14,823 bases of DNA, from positions 1-14,823 of the forward strand of contig VBIS01000034.1 in the NCBI GenBank assembly GCA_005880605.1, read 5' to 3'. This document shows positions 13,632 through 14,823 of the stretch, piece by piece. Made by a program: the position numbers and the translations under genes. A model generated the notes under the pieces. It was not told the DNA's origin, made no database searches, and was given only the letters and a program-made list of their open reading frames with translations. Every line of letters begins with the position of its first letter. Position 1 is the first letter of the stretch. The stretch is from Chloroflexota bacterium (lineage in GTDB: Bacteria; Chloroflexota; Dormibacteria; CF-121).

Positions 13632-14461
13632 GCGATCGGGACCGGCTCGCGGGTGATGCGGCGGCCATCGCCCGGAAACTCGCACCAGTCGCTGCCTCAG
13701 GTCAGGAAGGGCGGGTCAATCGTCGCCTGATCGGCGGACTGGCCCAGGAGGGCTTGTTGCCGCGGCTGTTTCCGCGTCGCGCGGGCGGGATACGCGATGA
13801 AGACGTATCGGCGGTCGACCTCTGCGCGGTGCGCGAGGCGCTCGCCAAAGAGTCGACCGTGACCGAGAACGCGATTGCGATCCAGACCCTCGGTGCCTAT
13901 CCCATCGTGCTGGCCGGCTCGGACGAGCAAGCCGACCGCTACGCCGGACCCGTCGCTCGCGGCGAGGCCGTCGCCGCCTTCGCCCTCACGGAGCCCGGCG
14001 CCGGGACGGATGCGGGAGCGCTCGCCCTGCGGGCTGAGCGCGACGGCAAGGGCTACCGCCTGTCCGGCACCAAGGTCTTCATCTCAAACGCCCCGGACGC
14101 GGATGTCTACACCATCTTTGCGAGGACTACGGCTGGTGCGGGAACCAAGGGGATCACCGCCTTCATCGTTAACGGTGATGCCAAAGGGCTCAGCGGAACC
14201 GCCATGCGTCTGCTCTCGGCGCACCCGATTGGCCGGCTCGAGTTGGATGGCGTTCTCGTGTCGGCGCGGCAAGTCCTGGGCGAAGTCGACCGCGGCTTCA
14301 AGCTCGCGATGCGGACGCTCGACCTGTTCCGCCCTAGCGTCGGCGCCTCCGTCATCGGCATGGCCCAGGCCGCTCTCGATGCCGCTATTGCGCATGCCTC
14401 CAGCCGCCAGGCCTTCGGCCGGCCGATCAAAGAATTCCAGGCCGTACCGCGCAGCAGGTGA
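13628..14461 (+). CDS. Acyl-CoA dehydrogenase, truncated by internal loss
   Basis: The first 273 residues follow the ACAD fold: N-terminal helical domain, FALTEPGAGTDAG (118-130) at the FAD/acyl site, LSGTKVFISNA (145-155), the beta domain, and the start of the C-terminal helical domain with RQAFGRPIKEFQAV (260-273). Only four unrelated residues follow before a stop. The rest of the C-terminal domain resumes in another frame at 14446 and carries the catalytic Glu. About 45-50 residues (3n+1 bases) are missing between the pieces, so the product as written cannot be active. ACADs oxidise acyl-CoA to enoyl-CoA with FAD and pass electrons to ETF. The start ATG overlaps the SDR stop (ATGA). The total length would be about 375 residues if restored, normal for the family. 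Confidence 0.9.
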   Translation: MSDRDRLAGDAAAIARKLAPVAASGQEGRVNRRLIGGLAQEGLLPRLFPRRAGGIRDEDVSAVDLCAVREALAKESTVTENAIAIQTLGAYPIVLAGSDEQADRYAGPVARGEAVAAFALTEPGAGTDAGALALRAERDGKGYRLSGTKVFISNAPDADVYTIFARTTAGAGTKGITAFIVNGDAKGLSGTAMRLLSAHPIGRLELDGVLVSARQVLGEVDRGFKLAMRTLDLFRPSVGASVIGMAQAALDAAIAHASSRQAFGRPIKEFQAVPRSR

Positions 14462-14613
14462 TCGACGTTGCGATCCAAGTGCATGGGGCTGTTGCGCTCG
14501 AACACGGGCATCTCCTCGAGCATCTCTATCGCGAAGTGCGCGCCCCTCGCATCTACGAGGGAACTTCAGAGATCCAGCGCGAGGTCATTGCCCGCGACCT
14601 TTTCCGTCAGTAG
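14446..14613 (+). pseudogene. Acyl-CoA dehydrogenase C-terminal remnant, out of frame
   Basis: The +1 frame from 14446 to TAG at 14611-14613 encodes 55 residues: AQQVIDVAIQVHGA, then HLYREVRAPRIYEGTSEIQ, then a final ARDLF. These are the last helices of an acyl-CoA dehydrogenase. The Glu of IYEGTS is the general base in medium- and short-chain members. It completes the truncated gene just upstream and has no ribosome binding site of its own. A GTG at 14458 is in frame but falls inside a conserved helix. Confidence 0.85.
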
Positions 14614-14621
14614 AGGAGAAG

Positions 14622-14823
14622 GTGAAAATCGCCATTACCGGCGGCACGGGGTTCGTTGGGGGCCACCTGGCGGTCACCCTGGCGCAACAAGGTCATGATG
14701 TCGTCGTTATTGCCCGTGGCATTGATCGCCGTCCCTGGGCGGCTGACGTTCTCGGAACGCGAGGCGTGCGGTTGCTAAGCGCCGGCCTTGCCGATGGCCC
14801 TGCTTTGCAGCGCGCGTTTGCCG
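14622..14823 (+). CDS. NAD-dependent epimerase/dehydratase, N-terminal part
   Basis: The gene starts at GTG 14622 with GGAGAA just before it, eight bases after the acyl-CoA dehydrogenase stop, and runs off the right edge after 67 codons. The beginning VKIAITGGTGFVGGHLAV is the extended-SDR nucleotide-binding motif (TGGTGFVG), followed by a second strand 'HDVVVIAR' whose Arg suggests NADP or a tolerant site. Proteins of this type act on nucleotide sugars, or are complex I assembly/NDUFA9-like. The fragment is too short to choose. It is probably the last visible member of the operon. Confidence 0.83.
   Translation, partial: MKIAITGGTGFVGGHLAVTLAQQGHDVVVIARGIDRRPWAADVLGTRGVRLLSAGLADGPALQRAFA

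Overview
The window is about 14.8 kb of GC-rich bacterial chromosome, densely coding, with many one- to four-base stop/start overlaps, frequent GTG starts and few canonical promoters. The gene mix is a branched-chain amino acid type ABC importer, PLP enzymes, an SDR, an acyl-CoA dehydrogenase, a PIG-L deacetylase and cupins. This fits a free-living soil heterotroph such as a Chloroflexota/Dormibacterota-like or actinobacterial lineage. That assignment is inference only: there is no rRNA or other marker gene here. No tRNA, IS element, CRISPR array or phage gene was seen.

Layout. (1) 1-928, + strand: the C-terminus of a PIG-L deacetylase overlapping a Sir2-type deacylase gene that has lost an internal segment. 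(2) 938-2418, - strand: a class I aminotransferase and a small double zinc-ribbon protein, coupled by TGATG. (3) 2440-3618, + strand: a divergent class V PLP enzyme. (4) 3646-8539, + strand: an importer with lipoprotein receptor, LivH-like and LivM-like permeases, and LivG-like and LivF-like ATPases. A strong intrinsic terminator follows the receptor gene and touches the livH start. livM/livG is damaged at its junction, and livF has no ATG/GTG/TTG start. (5) 8544-9890, - strand: a DUF1801 protein with a histone-H1-like tail, and a bicupin. (6) 9921-14823, + strand: a tightly coupled operon of aldo/keto reductase, ornithine-cyclodeaminase-like dehydrogenase, threonine-dehydratase-like lyase, SDR, acyl-CoA dehydrogenase (broken) and the start of an NAD-dependent epimerase.

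How they may work together. The importer plus two PLP aminotransferase-fold enzymes suggests uptake and deamination of amino acids or related compounds. The region 6 operon pairs a fold-type II PLP lyase with an OCD-family reductase, as in the EutB/EutC (ectoine) and BhcB/BhcD (beta-hydroxyaspartate) pairs, and adds AKR, SDR and acyl-CoA dehydrogenase steps. This looks like an uncharacterised catabolic route for an amino- or hydroxyamino-acid-like compound.

The most important caution is that three conserved genes (Sir2 near 865, livM/livG near 7120, acyl-CoA dehydrogenase near 14446) each lack a similar-sized piece, roughly 100-150 bases, with a frame change and recognisable sequence on both sides. 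Assembly or scaffold joins are the simplest explanation; real deletions are the alternative. The terminator/livH junction near 4967 may be a fourth case.
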